A DNA stretch of 64,000 nucleotides from Dryocola clanedunensis (GTDB lineage Bacteria > Pseudomonadota > Gammaproteobacteria > Enterobacterales > Enterobacteriaceae): NCBI RefSeq assembly GCF_025215155.1, contig NZ_JALHAM010000119.1. One strand, given 5' to 3'. This document shows, piece by piece, positions 32,622 through 41,838 of this stretch. The first letter of the stretch is position 1. Each line of letters opens with the position of its first letter. The notes under the pieces are model-generated. The model searched no databases and had not been told where the DNA came from. It saw only the letters and a program-made list of their open reading frames with translations. Position numbers and translations under genes: made by a program.

Positions 32622-35600
32622 ATGCAAAATACAAAACCTTCAGTCTCCTCGTTATCTTCCCGTTTAGAAGCCCTTATGCTGCGCGACCGCCAGCGTTTCT
32701 CCCGTCGAATCCACGGCGTGAAGAAGGTGAAAAATCCTGAATCCCAGCAGGCAGTGCTGGAGGCCCTGGCACAGGAGATCGAAGCGGCAGCCGGTAAAGT
32801 CCTGCTGCGCGAAGCCTCACGTCCGGCGATTACCTATCCGGAAAACCTGCCGGTCAGCCAGAAAAAGCAGGACATTCTCGAAGCCATTCGCGACCACCAG
32901 GTTGTTATCGTGGCCGGGGAAACCGGCTCGGGCAAAACAACCCAGCTGCCAAAAATTTGCATGGAGCTGGGCCGCGGCGTGAAAGGGCTGATTGGCCATA
33001 CTCAGCCCCGCCGTCTGGCAGCGCGTACCGTTGCTAACCGTATTGCCGAAGAGCTGCAAACGGAGCCGGGTGGCTGCGTCGGCTACAAGGTGCGTTTCAC
33101 CGACCACGTCGGCGATAACACCATGGTCAAGCTGATGACCGATGGGATCCTGCTGGCGGAAATCCAGCAGGACAGGCTGCTGATGCAGTACGACACGATC
33201 ATCATCGATGAGGCCCACGAGCGCAGCCTGAATATCGACTTCCTGCTCGGCTACCTGCGCGAGCTGCTGCCGCGGCGTCCCGACCTGAAAATCATTATTA
33301 CCTCGGCCACCATCGACCCGGAGCGCTTCTCGCGCCACTTTAACAACGCGCCGATTATTGAAGTCTCCGGCCGCACCTACCCGGTAGAAGTGCGCTATCG
33401 CCCGATTGTCGAAGACGCGGACGACACCGACCGCGACCAGCTGCAGGCGATTTTTGACGCGGTCGATGAGCTGGGCCACGAAAGCGCGGGGGATATCCTG
33501 ATCTTTATGAGCGGCGAGCGCGAAATCCGCGATACCGCCGATGCCCTGAATAAGCTGAATCTGCCGCATACCGAGGTGCTGCCTTTATACGCGCGCCTGT
33601 CGAACAGCGAGCAGAACCGCGTCTTCCAGTCACACGCGGGCCGCCGCATCGTGCTGGCTACCAACGTGGCGGAAACCTCGCTGACCGTGCCGGGCATTAA
33701 ATACGTTATCGATCCAGGTACGGCACGTATCAGCCGTTACAGCTACCGCACCAAGGTCCAGCGCTTGCCGATTGAGCCGGTTTCACAGGCCTCGGCCAAC
33801 CAGCGTAAAGGGCGCTGCGGCCGCGTGTCGGAAGGTATCTGCATCCGGCTTTATTCTGAAGATGACTTCCTGTCGCGCCCGGAGTTTACCGACCCGGAAA
33901 TTCTGCGCACCAACCTGGCGTCCGTTATCCTGCAAATGACCTCGCTGGGCCTCGGCGATATCGCCGCCTTCCCGTTTGTGGAAGCGCCGGACAAGCGCAA
34001 TATCCAGGACGGTGTGCGCCTGCTCGAAGAGCTGGGGGCTATCACCAGCGAACAGGATCACAGCGTCTACAAATTAACGCCGTCCGGCCGCCAGCTTGCC
34101 CAGCTGCCGGTGGATCCGCGACTGGCGCGCATGGTGCTCGAAGCCCAGAAGTTTGGCTGCGTGCGTGAAGTGATGATTATCACCTCCGCGCTTTCCATTC
34201 AGGATCCGCGTGAGCGCCCGATGGACAAACAGCAGGCGTCGGATGAAAAGCATCGCCGCTTCCACGACAAAGAGTCCGACTTCCTTGGCTATGTAAACCT
34301 GTGGAACTACCTGGGAGAACAGCAAAAAGAGCTGTCGTCTAACCAGTTCCGCCGCCAGTGCAAGGTGGACTACCTCAACTACCTGCGCGTGCGTGAGTGG
34401 CAGGATATCTACACCCAGCTGCGCCAGGTGGTCAAAGAGCTTGGCCTGTCGATTAACAGCGAGCCGTCGGATTTCCGCTCGGTTCACTGCGCGCTGCTGA
34501 CGGGGCTGCTGTCGCATATCGGCCAGAAAGATGCCGATAAGCAGGAGTACACCGGGGCGCGCAACGCCCGTTTCTCCATCTTCCCCGGCTCCGGCCTGTT
34601 TAAAAAGCCGCCAAAGTGGACGATGGTTGCTGAACTGGTGGAAACCAGCCGCCTGTGGGGGCGCATTGCCGCCCGAATCGACCCGGAATGGGTGGAGCCG
34701 CTGGCCCAGCATCTGCTTAAGCGTTCCTACAGCGAGCCGCACTGGGAGAAAGCGCAGGGCGCGGTGATGGCAACCGAAAAAGTGACGCTGTACGGCCTGC
34801 CGATTGTTGCTGCCCGCAGCGTGAACTACAGCCAGATCGACCCGGTGCTGTCCCGCGAACTGTTCATCCGCCACGCGCTGGTTGAAGGGGACTGGCAGAC
34901 GCGCCACGCGTTCTTCCGGGAAAACCTTAAATTACGCAACGAAATTGAAGAGCTTGAGCACAAATCCCGCCGCCGCGACATCCTCGTCGACGACGACACG
35001 CTGTTTGAGTTTTACGACCAGCGCATCGCCCACGATGTGATCTCCGCCCGCCACTTCGACAACTGGTGGAAAAAGGTCGCTAAAGAGACGCCGGATCTGC
35101 TCAACTTCGAAAAGAGCATGCTCATAAAAGAAGGCGCGGAGCAGGTCAGCAAGCTGGACTACCCGAACTTCTGGCATCAGGGCAACCTCAAGCTGCGCCT
35201 GACGTATCAGTTTGAGCCGGGCGCGGACGCCGATGGCGTAACCGTTCACATCCCGCTGCCGCTGCTCAACCAGGTGGAAGACGCGGGATTTGAATGGCAG
35301 ATCCCGGGCGTGCGCCGGGAGCTGGTTATCGCGCTGATTAAATCGCTGCCGAAGCCGGTGCGCCGCAACTTTGTGCCCGCGCCGAACTACGCCGAGGCAT
35401 TCCTTGGCCGCGCCACGCCGCTGGAACTGCCGCTACTGGAAAGCTTAGAGCGCGAGTTCCGCCGCATGTCGGGGGTGACCATCGACCGTGAAGACTGGCA
35501 CTGGGATCAGGTGCCCGATCACCTGAAAATGACCTTCCGGGTTGTAGATGAGAACAACAAAAAGCTCAAAGAAGGTAAGGATCTGAGCGAGCTGCGCGGC

Positions 35601-36521
35601 GGCCTGAAGGATAAAGTTCAGCAAACGCTTTCCGCCGTTGCAGATGACGGTATCGAACAGAGCGGCCTGCACATCTGGAGCTTTGGCGAGCTGCCGGAAA
35701 GCTACGAGCAGAAACGCGGTAACTACCGCATGAAGGCTTTCCCGGCGCTGGTGGATGAAAAAGAGAGCGTGGGGATCCGGCTGTTTGATAACCAGCTTGA
35801 ACAGCAGCAGGCCATGTGGCGCGGCCTGCGCCGCCTGCTGCTGCTGAATATCCCGTCGCCGATTAAGTATCTGCACGAGAAGCTGCCGAACAAGGCCAAG
35901 CTGGGGCTCTACTTCAACCCGTACGGCAAGGTGATGGATTTAATCGACGACTGCATTTCCTGCGGCGTAGATAAACTGATTGCCCAGGCGGGTGGCCCGG
36001 TATGGACGGAGGAGGGCTTTGCGACGCTGCATGAGAAAGTGCGCGCAGAGCTCAACGAAACCGTGGTGGAAATTGCGAAGCAGGTCGAACAAATTCTGAC
36101 TGCCGTGTTCAGCATCAACAAGCGGCTGAAAGGGCGAGTGGATATGACCATGGCGCTGGGGCTGTCGGATGTGAAAGCGCAGATGGCGGGGCTGGTTTAT
36201 CGCGGTTTCGTCACCGGCAACGGCTATAAGCGGCTGGGCGACACGCTGCGCTACCTGCAGGCAATTGAGATACGCCTCGAGAAAATGGCCATCGATCCGC
36301 ATCGTGACCGCGTGCAAATGCTGAAAGTGGAAAGCGTGCAGCAGGCCTGGCAGCAGTGGCTCAACAAGCTGCCGCCAAAACGCCGTGAAGACGATGACGT
36401 GAAGGAGATCCGCTGGATGATCGAAGAGCTGCGCGTCAGCTTCTTCGCCCAGCAGCTCGGCACGCCTTATCCGATTTCCGACAAGCGCGTGATGCAGGCG
36501 ATGGAGGCCATCACTGGCTAA
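32622..36521 (+). CDS. hrpA: DEAH-box ATP-dependent RNA helicase HrpA
   Basis: A 1299-residue SF2 helicase (E. coli HrpA is 1300). Walker A is VAGETGSGKTTQ near residue 99, followed by IIIDEAHERS (DEAH), ITSATID, the helicase C motifs LATNVAETSLTVPG and QRKGRCGR, then the ratchet/OB region and a long C-terminal DUF3418 domain. It acts on mRNA and rescues stalled or collided ribosomes. The start at ATG 32622 is chosen over a GTG at 32598 by position relative to the family; its ribosome site is weak. Confidence 0.96.
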   Translation: MQNTKPSVSSLSSRLEALMLRDRQRFSRRIHGVKKVKNPESQQAVLEALAQEIEAAAGKVLLREASRPAITYPENLPVSQKKQDILEAIRDHQVVIVAGETGSGKTTQLPKICMELGRGVKGLIGHTQPRRLAARTVANRIAEELQTEPGGCVGYKVRFTDHVGDNTMVKLMTDGILLAEIQQDRLLMQYDTIIIDEAHERSLNIDFLLGYLRELLPRRPDLKIIITSATIDPERFSRHFNNAPIIEVSGRTYPVEVRYRPIVEDADDTDRDQLQAIFDAVDELGHESAGDILIFMSGEREIRDTADALNKLNLPHTEVLPLYARLSNSEQNRVFQSHAGRRIVLATNVAETSLTVPGIKYVIDPGTARISRYSYRTKVQRLPIEPVSQASANQRKGRCGRVSEGICIRLYSEDDFLSRPEFTDPEILRTNLASVILQMTSLGLGDIAAFPFVEAPDKRNIQDGVRLLEELGAITSEQDHSVYKLTPSGRQLAQLPVDPRLARMVLEAQKFGCVREVMIITSALSIQDPRERPMDKQQASDEKHRRFHDKESDFLGYVNLWNYLGEQQKELSSNQFRRQCKVDYLNYLRVREWQDIYTQLRQVVKELGLSINSEPSDFRSVHCALLTGLLSHIGQKDADKQEYTGARNARFSIFPGSGLFKKPPKWTMVAELVETSRLWGRIAARIDPEWVEPLAQHLLKRSYSEPHWEKAQGAVMATEKVTLYGLPIVAARSVNYSQIDPVLSRELFIRHALVEGDWQTRHAFFRENLKLRNEIEELEHKSRRRDILVDDDTLFEFYDQRIAHDVISARHFDNWWKKVAKETPDLLNFEKSMLIKEGAEQVSKLDYPNFWHQGNLKLRLTYQFEPGADADGVTVHIPLPLLNQVEDAGFEWQIPGVRRELVIALIKSLPKPVRRNFVPAPNYAEAFLGRATPLELPLLESLEREFRRMSGVTIDREDWHWDQVPDHLKMTFRVVDENNKKLKEGKDLSELRGGLKDKVQQTLSAVADDGIEQSGLHIWSFGELPESYEQKRGNYRMKAFPALVDEKESVGIRLFDNQLEQQQAMWRGLRRLLLLNIPSPIKYLHEKLPNKAKLGLYFNPYGKVMDLIDDCISCGVDKLIAQAGGPVWTEEGFATLHEKVRAELNETVVEIAKQVEQILTAVFSINKRLKGRVDMTMALGLSDVKAQMAGLVYRGFVTGNGYKRLGDTLRYLQAIEIRLEKMAIDPHRDRVQMLKVESVQQAWQQWLNKLPPKRREDDDVKEIRWMIEELRVSFFAQQLGTPYPISDKRVMQAMEAITG

Positions 36522-36554
36522 TTCCCGGAGGAAGACGCTTTTCCAGGCCGGTTT

Positions 36555-36588
36555 CGTAGGCCGGATAAGCGCCAGCGCCATCCGACAA
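36555..36588. repeat. REP unit after hrpA
   Basis: CGTAGGCCGGATAAGCGCCAGCGCCATCCGACA, a typical single REP between hrpA and the SDR gene. Confidence 0.65.
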
Positions 36589-36678
36589 ATCCAGCCCAAA
36601 ACTAAAAATGCAATAATCTCACACCGGTACCATACTCCTGAAACGGTCAATTTCTGACCGCCTCACCGGAGTCTCCTC

Positions 36679-37443
36679 ATGAATCGTTTAGCTGATAAAG
36701 TTGCCATCGTTACGGGTGCCAGTTCCGGCATTGGTTATGCCACCGCGAAGCTGTTTGCGGCGCAGGGTGCAAAAGTGGTTGTGGGAGCAAGGCGTGAAGC
36801 GGAGCTTGCGCGGCTGGTGGATGAAATCAAGGCCGCCGGAGGCGAAGCCGTGTCGCTGGCGGGCGACGTGAGCGATGAGGCTTACGGCAAAGCGCTGGTG
36901 GCGAAGGCAGTGGAAACCTGGGGGAGGCTGGATATCGCTTTCAACAATGCGGGCACGCTGGGGGAGGCAGGGCCAAGCACCGACGTTTCCGCCGAAGGGT
37001 TTGCTAATGCCGTTGCGGTGAATTTAACCGGCTCTTTCCTGGGCGCTAAACATCAGATTGCGGAGATGCTCAAGCACGGCGGCGGCTCGGTGATTTTTAC
37101 CTCGACGCTGGTTGGCTACACGGTCGCCTTTCCCCAGATGGCCTCTTACGCGGCCAGCAAGGCGGGGCTGATCGGGCTTACCCAGGCGCTGGCCACCGAG
37201 TTTGGGCCGAAAAACATTCGCGTCAACGCGTTGCTGCCCGGTGCGGTGGAGACGGATATGTACCGCGAAGCGAATAATACCGCAGAGTCGCAGAACGCCA
37301 TTGCCAGCCTGCACGCTCTCAAGCGCGTCGGCAAACCGGACGAGATTGCTTATGCCGCGCTGTGGCTCGCCTCGGACGAATCGTCGTTTGTGACGGGCAC
37401 CGCCTCACTGGTGGATGGCGGCGCGTCGATTAACGGCGGCTGA
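36679..37443 (+). CDS. SDR-family oxidoreductase, substrate unknown
   Basis: A 254-residue classical short-chain dehydrogenase: VTGASSGIGYATA cofactor motif, NNAG near residue 93, catalytic Ser in IFTSTLVGY and Tyr-Lys in SYAASK near residue 158, and the C-terminal VTGTASLVDGG. The Arg residues after the glycine motif (GARREAEL) suggest NADP(H) preference. CCGGAG is placed before the ATG. It stands alone between hrpA and the bestrophin gene, with no pathway context, so no substrate is assigned. Confidence 0.88.
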   Translation: MNRLADKVAIVTGASSGIGYATAKLFAAQGAKVVVGARREAELARLVDEIKAAGGEAVSLAGDVSDEAYGKALVAKAVETWGRLDIAFNNAGTLGEAGPSTDVSAEGFANAVAVNLTGSFLGAKHQIAEMLKHGGGSVIFTSTLVGYTVAFPQMASYAASKAGLIGLTQALATEFGPKNIRVNALLPGAVETDMYREANNTAESQNAIASLHALKRVGKPDEIAYAALWLASDESSFVTGTASLVDGGASINGG

Positions 37444-37454
37444 GAGAAAATTTC

Positions 37455-37533
37455 GGTGGATGACGCTGACGCTTATCCACCTTTTACTTCAATGGGTTAC
37501 GTAGGTCGGGTACGCGTAGCGTCACCCGACATT
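37455..37533. repeat. REP pair after the SDR gene
   Basis: GGTGGATGACGCTGACGCTTATCCACC (37456-37482), then GTCGGGTACGCGTAGCGTCACCCGAC (37505-37530), two hairpins in the gap between convergent genes. Confidence 0.6.
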
Positions 37534-37552
37534 CCAGGCCGCTACATTTTTT

Positions 37553-38470
37553 TTAGCTCAGGCGGTAATAAGCGTTTGGCAGCAGCTTTGCCGGCAGTTC
37601 GCTTTCGCCGTTCATATCCCGCAGATCGCGTTCGATGGTATTGCAGATGGCGTCCAGCGCCAGGTCGTTATCTTCCGTCCCAAAAGGATCCTCCAGCTCT
37701 TCGGCAAGGCAGTCCAGCGAAATAAAGGTGTAGGAGATAAACACCGACAGAAACGGCGTCATGTAGTGCAGGTCGGTCACCAGCGCGAAGGGCAGCATGA
37801 TGCAGAAGAGATAAACCGTGCGGTGCAGAATTAGCGTGTAGGCGAACGGCAGCGGCGTGCTGGCAATGCGCTCGCATCCCCCGGCGATGGCGGAATATTC
37901 ATTAAGATGGTTATCCAGGCTGCGCCACAGCACATCGGAGACAACGCCCTCCGCCCGCTGCTTCGCCAGCCAGTTACCCATCAGCAGCAGGATACGGTTA
38001 CAGGGCGCATGGCTCTGCATCACCCAGGCCAGTTCATCCTCATGCAGCCAGGGCTTCAGAACGGCGTCGATGGGCTTTTTACGCAGCGTCAGCCGCAGGC
38101 AGTTACAGAACGCCACCTGAAGATTCACAAAATAATTGATGTCGTCATCCGTTGCGGCGGGCAGGCTTTTCACCTCGCGCAGCAGCGATCGTGACGTTAT
38201 CGCAAGTTGCCCCCACAGCAGGCGCGCCTCGTTGAAACGGGCGTAGCAGGCGCTGTTACGAAAGCCGAGGAAGATAGCAATCGCGACGCCCAGGATGCTG
38301 AACGGTGCCATGGTGAGCTTAATACCCAGCGCTTCGTACCACGGCAGGAAGAAGATCACGCAGATGGACAGGACAAGGTTAAGCAGCAGGCGGGAGTAGA
38401 TCTTTTCCAGCACGGAGCCGTGCCAGACGAACAGGCGGGTAAACCAGTGTTGATGCGGACGAACAATCAT
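37553..38470 (-). CDS. yneE: Bestrophin-family ion channel (YneE)
   Basis: A 305-residue membrane protein of the bestrophin/UPF0187 family, closely resembling Klebsiella KpBest and E. coli YneE. It has four main transmembrane helices: near residues 25-50 (LVLSICVIFFLPW), 55-75 (APFSILGVAIAIFLGFRNSACYARFNEAR), and two after residue 205 (LHRTVYLFCIMLPFALV; LSVFISYTFISLDCLAEELEDPFG). The FGFRN- and DPFG-like motifs are family hallmarks. Bacterial members form pentameric channels, cation-selective in KpBest. The physiological role is unclear. Confidence 0.9.
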   Translation of the reverse strand: MIVRPHQHWFTRLFVWHGSVLEKIYSRLLLNLVLSICVIFFLPWYEALGIKLTMAPFSILGVAIAIFLGFRNSACYARFNEARLLWGQLAITSRSLLREVKSLPAATDDDINYFVNLQVAFCNCLRLTLRKKPIDAVLKPWLHEDELAWVMQSHAPCNRILLLMGNWLAKQRAEGVVSDVLWRSLDNHLNEYSAIAGGCERIASTPLPFAYTLILHRTVYLFCIMLPFALVTDLHYMTPFLSVFISYTFISLDCLAEELEDPFGTEDNDLALDAICNTIERDLRDMNGESELPAKLLPNAYYRLS

Positions 38471-38631
38471 AGTGAGGATGCTCTGAAACAGGACGTCATA
38501 TTTAACGGCAGAGTGTGAGCCAGATCAATATTTTGTTTCACATGATTTTAACAACATGAATTATTTTCAATAACCATGAATTTTCCTCGTTTGCCGTGCC
38601 GCCCGGCGCGTGGCATGCTCGCCCTACAAAC

Positions 38632-38647
38632 AGACGTCCAGACGTCT
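38632..38647 (+). promoter_or_regulatory. Tandem MetJ operator (met boxes)
   Basis: AGACGTCC followed directly by AGACGTCT: two adjacent 8-bp met boxes matching the AGACGTCT consensus at 7 and 8 of 8 positions. They lie just downstream of a possible -10 (CTACAAA) and 65 bp before the methyltransferase ATG, where MetJ with S-adenosylmethionine would repress transcription. Confidence 0.85.
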
Positions 38648-38711
38648 AAAAATTCAAATAATGAACTATCACCCTGCTAAATTAGTTAGCCGGGCTATCA
38701 GGAGAATTCAC

Positions 38712-39824
38712 ATGCCGCACGCCACCCGTCACCACGCCCCGTTCCGCGCCGATATCGTCGGCAGCTTTTTACGTCCGGATGCCATTAAAGAAGCCCGCCT
38801 GCAGTATGCTGCGGGTGAAATTGATGCGCTTCAGCTGCGTAAAGTTGAAGATGAAGCGATACGCGAGTCGGTTGAACAGCAGTGCGCATGCGGCCTGCAT
38901 GTCGTGACGGACGGCGAATTCCGCCGCGCCTGGTGGCACTTTGATTTCTTCGACGGCCTGCAGGGCGTCGAGCGTTACGAATCAGAAAAGGGGATTCAGT
39001 TCAACGGCGTGCAGACTAAAACGCACAGCGTGCGCGTGGTAGGCAAAGTGGCATTCGGTGACCATCCGATGCTGGAGGATTTCCGCTATCTGAAAAGCAT
39101 CAGCGGTAATGCGGTGCCGAAGATGACCATTCCAAGCCCGAGCGTGCTGCACTTCCGCGGCGGCCGTAACGCCATCGACAGTACCGTTTATCCCGATCTG
39201 AACGCTTATTTTGATGATCTGGCCACTACCTGGCGTGATGCGATTCAGGCGTTTTACGCTGCGGGCTGCCGTTATCTGCAGCTGGATGACACCGTGTGGG
39301 CCTATTTATGTTCAGACGCCCAGCGTAAAGAGATCCACGAGCGTGGCGATAACCCGGACGAGCTGGCAAAAATCTACGCCCGCGTGCTGAACAAAGCGCT
39401 GGAAGGCAAGCCGGAAGACCTGACTGTCGGGCTGCACGTGTGCCGCGGCAACTTCCGCTCCACGTGGATCTCCGAAGGTGGCTACGAGCCGGTGGCTGAA
39501 GTGCTGTTCGGCAGCGTGAATGTCGATGCGTTCTTCCTGGAGTACGATAACGATCGTTCCGGTGATTTCGCACCGCTGCGCTTTGTGCGTCCGGGCAAAC
39601 AGCAGGTTGTGCTGGGCCTTATCACCACAAAAAATGGCGCGCTGGAGAACCCGGAGCAAATTCAGGCACGTATTAAGGAAGCCGCGCAGTTTGTGGATAT
39701 CAGCCAGATTTGCCTCAGCCCGCAGTGCGGTTTCGCCTCCACGGAGGAGGGCAACAGCCTGACGCCCGCGCAGCAGTGGGATAAGGTGCGCCTGGTGACG
39801 GCTATTGCCGATAAGGTCTGGTAA
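38712..39824 (+). CDS. MetE C-terminal-like (cobalamin-independent) methyltransferase, YxjG/YxjH type
   Basis: A 370-residue protein corresponding to the catalytic half of cobalamin-independent methionine synthase. Putative zinc ligands are in GLHVCRGN (His, Cys) and CLSPQCGFAS (Cys). The absence of the N-terminal MetE half and the size fit the stand-alone YxjG/YxjH family, thought to methylate homocysteine from alternative donors in methionine salvage. The start at 38712 follows CAGGAGAATTCAC; the upstream Met at 38661 has no ribosome site. The tandem met boxes in front support a role in methionine metabolism. The methyl donor is unknown. Confidence 0.85.
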   Translation: MPHATRHHAPFRADIVGSFLRPDAIKEARLQYAAGEIDALQLRKVEDEAIRESVEQQCACGLHVVTDGEFRRAWWHFDFFDGLQGVERYESEKGIQFNGVQTKTHSVRVVGKVAFGDHPMLEDFRYLKSISGNAVPKMTIPSPSVLHFRGGRNAIDSTVYPDLNAYFDDLATTWRDAIQAFYAAGCRYLQLDDTVWAYLCSDAQRKEIHERGDNPDELAKIYARVLNKALEGKPEDLTVGLHVCRGNFRSTWISEGGYEPVAEVLFGSVNVDAFFLEYDNDRSGDFAPLRFVRPGKQQVVLGLITTKNGALENPEQIQARIKEAAQFVDISQICLSPQCGFASTEEGNSLTPAQQWDKVRLVTAIADKVW

Positions 39825-39861
39825 AGGTGTCGGATAAGCGCCGATTTGGCATGTAAGCCAG

Positions 39862-39891
39862 GGCGGATAAGCGCGAGCGCCATCCGCCGTT
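39862..39891. repeat. REP unit between convergent genes
   Basis: GGCGGATAAGCGCGAGCGCCATCCGCC, between the methyltransferase and ABC-F genes. Confidence 0.65.
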
Positions 39892-39895
39892 TGTT

Positions 39896-41611
39896 TTACG
39901 AAAGCAGGGCGTTCAACGCTTCAATCTCCGCCCGCCACGCCTGTTGTAACGCTGGTTTCTGGTGCTTCTCCTTACGCGCCAGATCCTCTGCCAGTCTGCC
40001 TTCCAGCTCTATCAGCCTTTCCAGCAGCGCGTCCGTCTCAGGAGCCACAGCTACGGTTGTGGAAACAGGTTTAACTCCTGTCTCGCCCGTTTCCTCCGCC
40101 GTCAGCAGCTCGTACATCCGATCCAGATCGTGCCATTCGCTCAGCTCACCGTTATCCACCAGCCAGAAGCGGTTGCAGCTTTTCGCAATCAGCGTTCTGT
40201 CGTGGGTGACCAGCAGCACGCCACCCTCAAAGGTTTGCAGCGTTTCCGCCAGCGCCTCTTTGCCCTCCATATCCAGGTGGTTCGTTGGCTCATCGAGCAT
40301 CAGCAGTGCATAGCGTGCCAGCGTCAGCCCGACGAACAGCAGGCGAGAGCGTTCGCCGCCGCTCAGGGTACTGACCGTCTGCTGATGGCGCAGCCAAGGG
40401 AAACCCGCGCCGATCAGCGCCATTTTCCTGTCCTGTTCGGTTAAAGGAGCAAACGCTTCGAGCGCTTCCAGCAGGGAATCTTCATCCCGCAGCTGGTGCA
40501 GCGTCTGGTCGTAATAACCCATCTGCGCACGAGGATGAAGGCGGATACCTTCCTCCCGTTCCGGCTGCTGATATTGCTGCCACAGCAGACGCAGCAGGGA
40601 GGATTTACCGCAGCCGTTGCGGCCAATAATTGCCACGCGGTCACCGCTCTTCACTCGCTGTAACGGCAGGCGGAACAATGGTTCGGCGTCAGGCGCAGGG
40701 CTGACGTACAGGTCTTCCATTTCCAGCAGCCGGTCAGCCTGAAGCCGCTCACCTCGCAGGATAAGCTGCCACTGATTTCCGGCGCTCAGCTCGGTCTGCT
40801 CGTCCTTGAGCTTGTCGACGCGCTTCTCCATCTGTTTGGCTTTGCGCGCCAGGTCTTCGTTGTCATACACGCGGCCCCAGACGGCCAGCCGTTTAGCGCT
40901 GGCCGCGATGCGGTCGATCTCTTTCTGCTCCGCCTGGTGGCGGTGGGCATCCGTGCGATCCCGCTCTTCTAAGGCCTGCCTGGCCTGTGAACAAGGGAGC
41001 TGAAAGAAGCTCAGCGTTTTATCACGCAGGATGCAGGTGCCGTTGGTGACGGCATCCAGCAGATGCTGGTCGTGGGACACCAGCACGAAGCTGCCGCTCC
41101 AGCTCTTCAGGAACTGTTCCAGCCACAGCAGGGTGGGCAGGTCGAGGTGGTTGCTGGGTTCATCCAGCAGCATGAGATTCGGCTCACTTATCAGCGCACG
41201 CGCCAGCAGCAGTCGGGTATGCTGCCCGCCGCTCAGCGTACCGGCGGTGAGATGCCAGTCCTCTTCGCTAAAGCCCATGCCAGCCAGCAGCGCTTCGGCC
41301 CGCCAGCTTTCGCCGTGGTGTTCGCAGGCGGGTAGCTGCGCCAGAACCGCCTCGAGCATTGTCAGCGGATGGAGAGACTCCGGCAGATGCTGTTCGACGC
41401 GCGCCATCAGGCAGTAGTTTGCGCGGGTTACGCTGCCGCTGTTAGGCGTAAGGGTGCCGTCCAGCAGTTTCAGCAATGTACTTTTGCCGCAGCCGTTATG
41501 GCCGATAAGACCCAGGCGGTCGCCTTTTTTAAGCGTAAAAGTGATGTCAGCCAGCAGGGGGCCGAAAGCCGTGTCGAGGCTAAGGGATTGTGCGGTTAAT
41601 AATGTGCTCAT
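39896..41611 (-). CDS. ABC-F family ATPase (ribosome-associated / antibiotic-protection type)
   Basis: A 571-residue soluble protein with two ABC cassettes and no membrane domain. NBD1 has GHNGCGKST near residue 38, LSGGQHTRLLLARAL and LLDEPSNHLDLPT. NBD2 has GRNGCGKSS, LSGGERSRLLFVGL and MLDEPTNHLDMEG. The linker between them (about 205-285) is Lys/Glu/Arg-rich helical, and a C-terminal coiled-coil tail follows residue 530. This is the ABC-F plan of translation factors and antibiotic-protection proteins that act at the ribosomal E site. It is not EttA, Uup, YheS or YbiT by my reading. A leader ORF with hairpins precedes it, hinting at ribosome-sensing control. Confidence 0.88.
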   Translation of the reverse strand: MSTLLTAQSLSLDTAFGPLLADITFTLKKGDRLGLIGHNGCGKSTLLKLLDGTLTPNSGSVTRANYCLMARVEQHLPESLHPLTMLEAVLAQLPACEHHGESWRAEALLAGMGFSEEDWHLTAGTLSGGQHTRLLLARALISEPNLMLLDEPSNHLDLPTLLWLEQFLKSWSGSFVLVSHDQHLLDAVTNGTCILRDKTLSFFQLPCSQARQALEERDRTDAHRHQAEQKEIDRIAASAKRLAVWGRVYDNEDLARKAKQMEKRVDKLKDEQTELSAGNQWQLILRGERLQADRLLEMEDLYVSPAPDAEPLFRLPLQRVKSGDRVAIIGRNGCGKSSLLRLLWQQYQQPEREEGIRLHPRAQMGYYDQTLHQLRDEDSLLEALEAFAPLTEQDRKMALIGAGFPWLRHQQTVSTLSGGERSRLLFVGLTLARYALLMLDEPTNHLDMEGKEALAETLQTFEGGVLLVTHDRTLIAKSCNRFWLVDNGELSEWHDLDRMYELLTAEETGETGVKPVSTTVAVAPETDALLERLIELEGRLAEDLARKEKHQKPALQQAWRAEIEALNALLS

Positions 41612-41704
41612 TGTGCTTACTCAAGAGTTGGGCATGAGAATGCCTCGTCATACAAAACTGACGATAACTCAGTAAGCCTGAGGGAAGGGGTTAGATTGGG
41701 TTGT

Positions 41705-41753
41705 CTTCGCTCAAGCCGAAGTTATCGCAGCACGGTATCGATAACGCTTGAGC
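41705..41753 (-). promoter_or_regulatory. Mutually exclusive hairpins overlapping the end of the leader ORF
   Basis: On the transcript of this strand, GCUCAAGC-GUUAUCG (41753-41739) can pair with CGAUAAC (41727-41721) and, after a UUCG bulge, GCUUGAGC (41716-41709): a 15-bp stem. A competing small hairpin, CUUCG-GCUUGAG-CGAAG (41721-41705), uses the same 3' arm. The leader ORF's last codons and stop lie inside the large stem, so a ribosome there decides which hairpin forms. Further small stems follow before the ABC-F start. Confidence 0.6.
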
Positions 41754-41805
41754 AACGGCGATCGCCAAAAGTATGCAAAACGATAAGCGTTTTACAGTAC
41801 AGCAT
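41722..41805 (-). CDS. Putative 27-residue leader peptide ahead of the ABC-F gene
   Basis: A short ORF (MLYCKTLIVLHTF..., ending DTVLR, then TAA) with an excellent ribosome site, AAGGAGG, 6 bases before its ATG. It begins about 195 bp upstream of the ABC-F start in the same direction. No family is recognised. Its stop codon lies within the 3' arm of a 15-bp stem. Strong initiation, tiny size and overlap with alternative structures fit a regulatory leader peptide like those that control erm and ABC-F resistance genes by ribosome stalling. A stand-alone small protein is the alternative. Confidence 0.55.
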   Translation of the reverse strand: MLYCKTLIVLHTFGDRRCSSVIDTVLR

Positions 41806-41838
41806 GGGGATCCTCCTTATATTCAGTTGGTTGATGAT

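Noticed and set aside
34074..34907. 277-codon frame antisense to hrpA
   Set aside because: Shadow of a well-identified helicase gene; no domain or ribosome site.
38661..38711. Upstream ATG giving a longer MetE-C-like protein
   Set aside because: No ribosome site before 38661, whereas CAGGAG precedes 38712; the extra residues do not fit the family.
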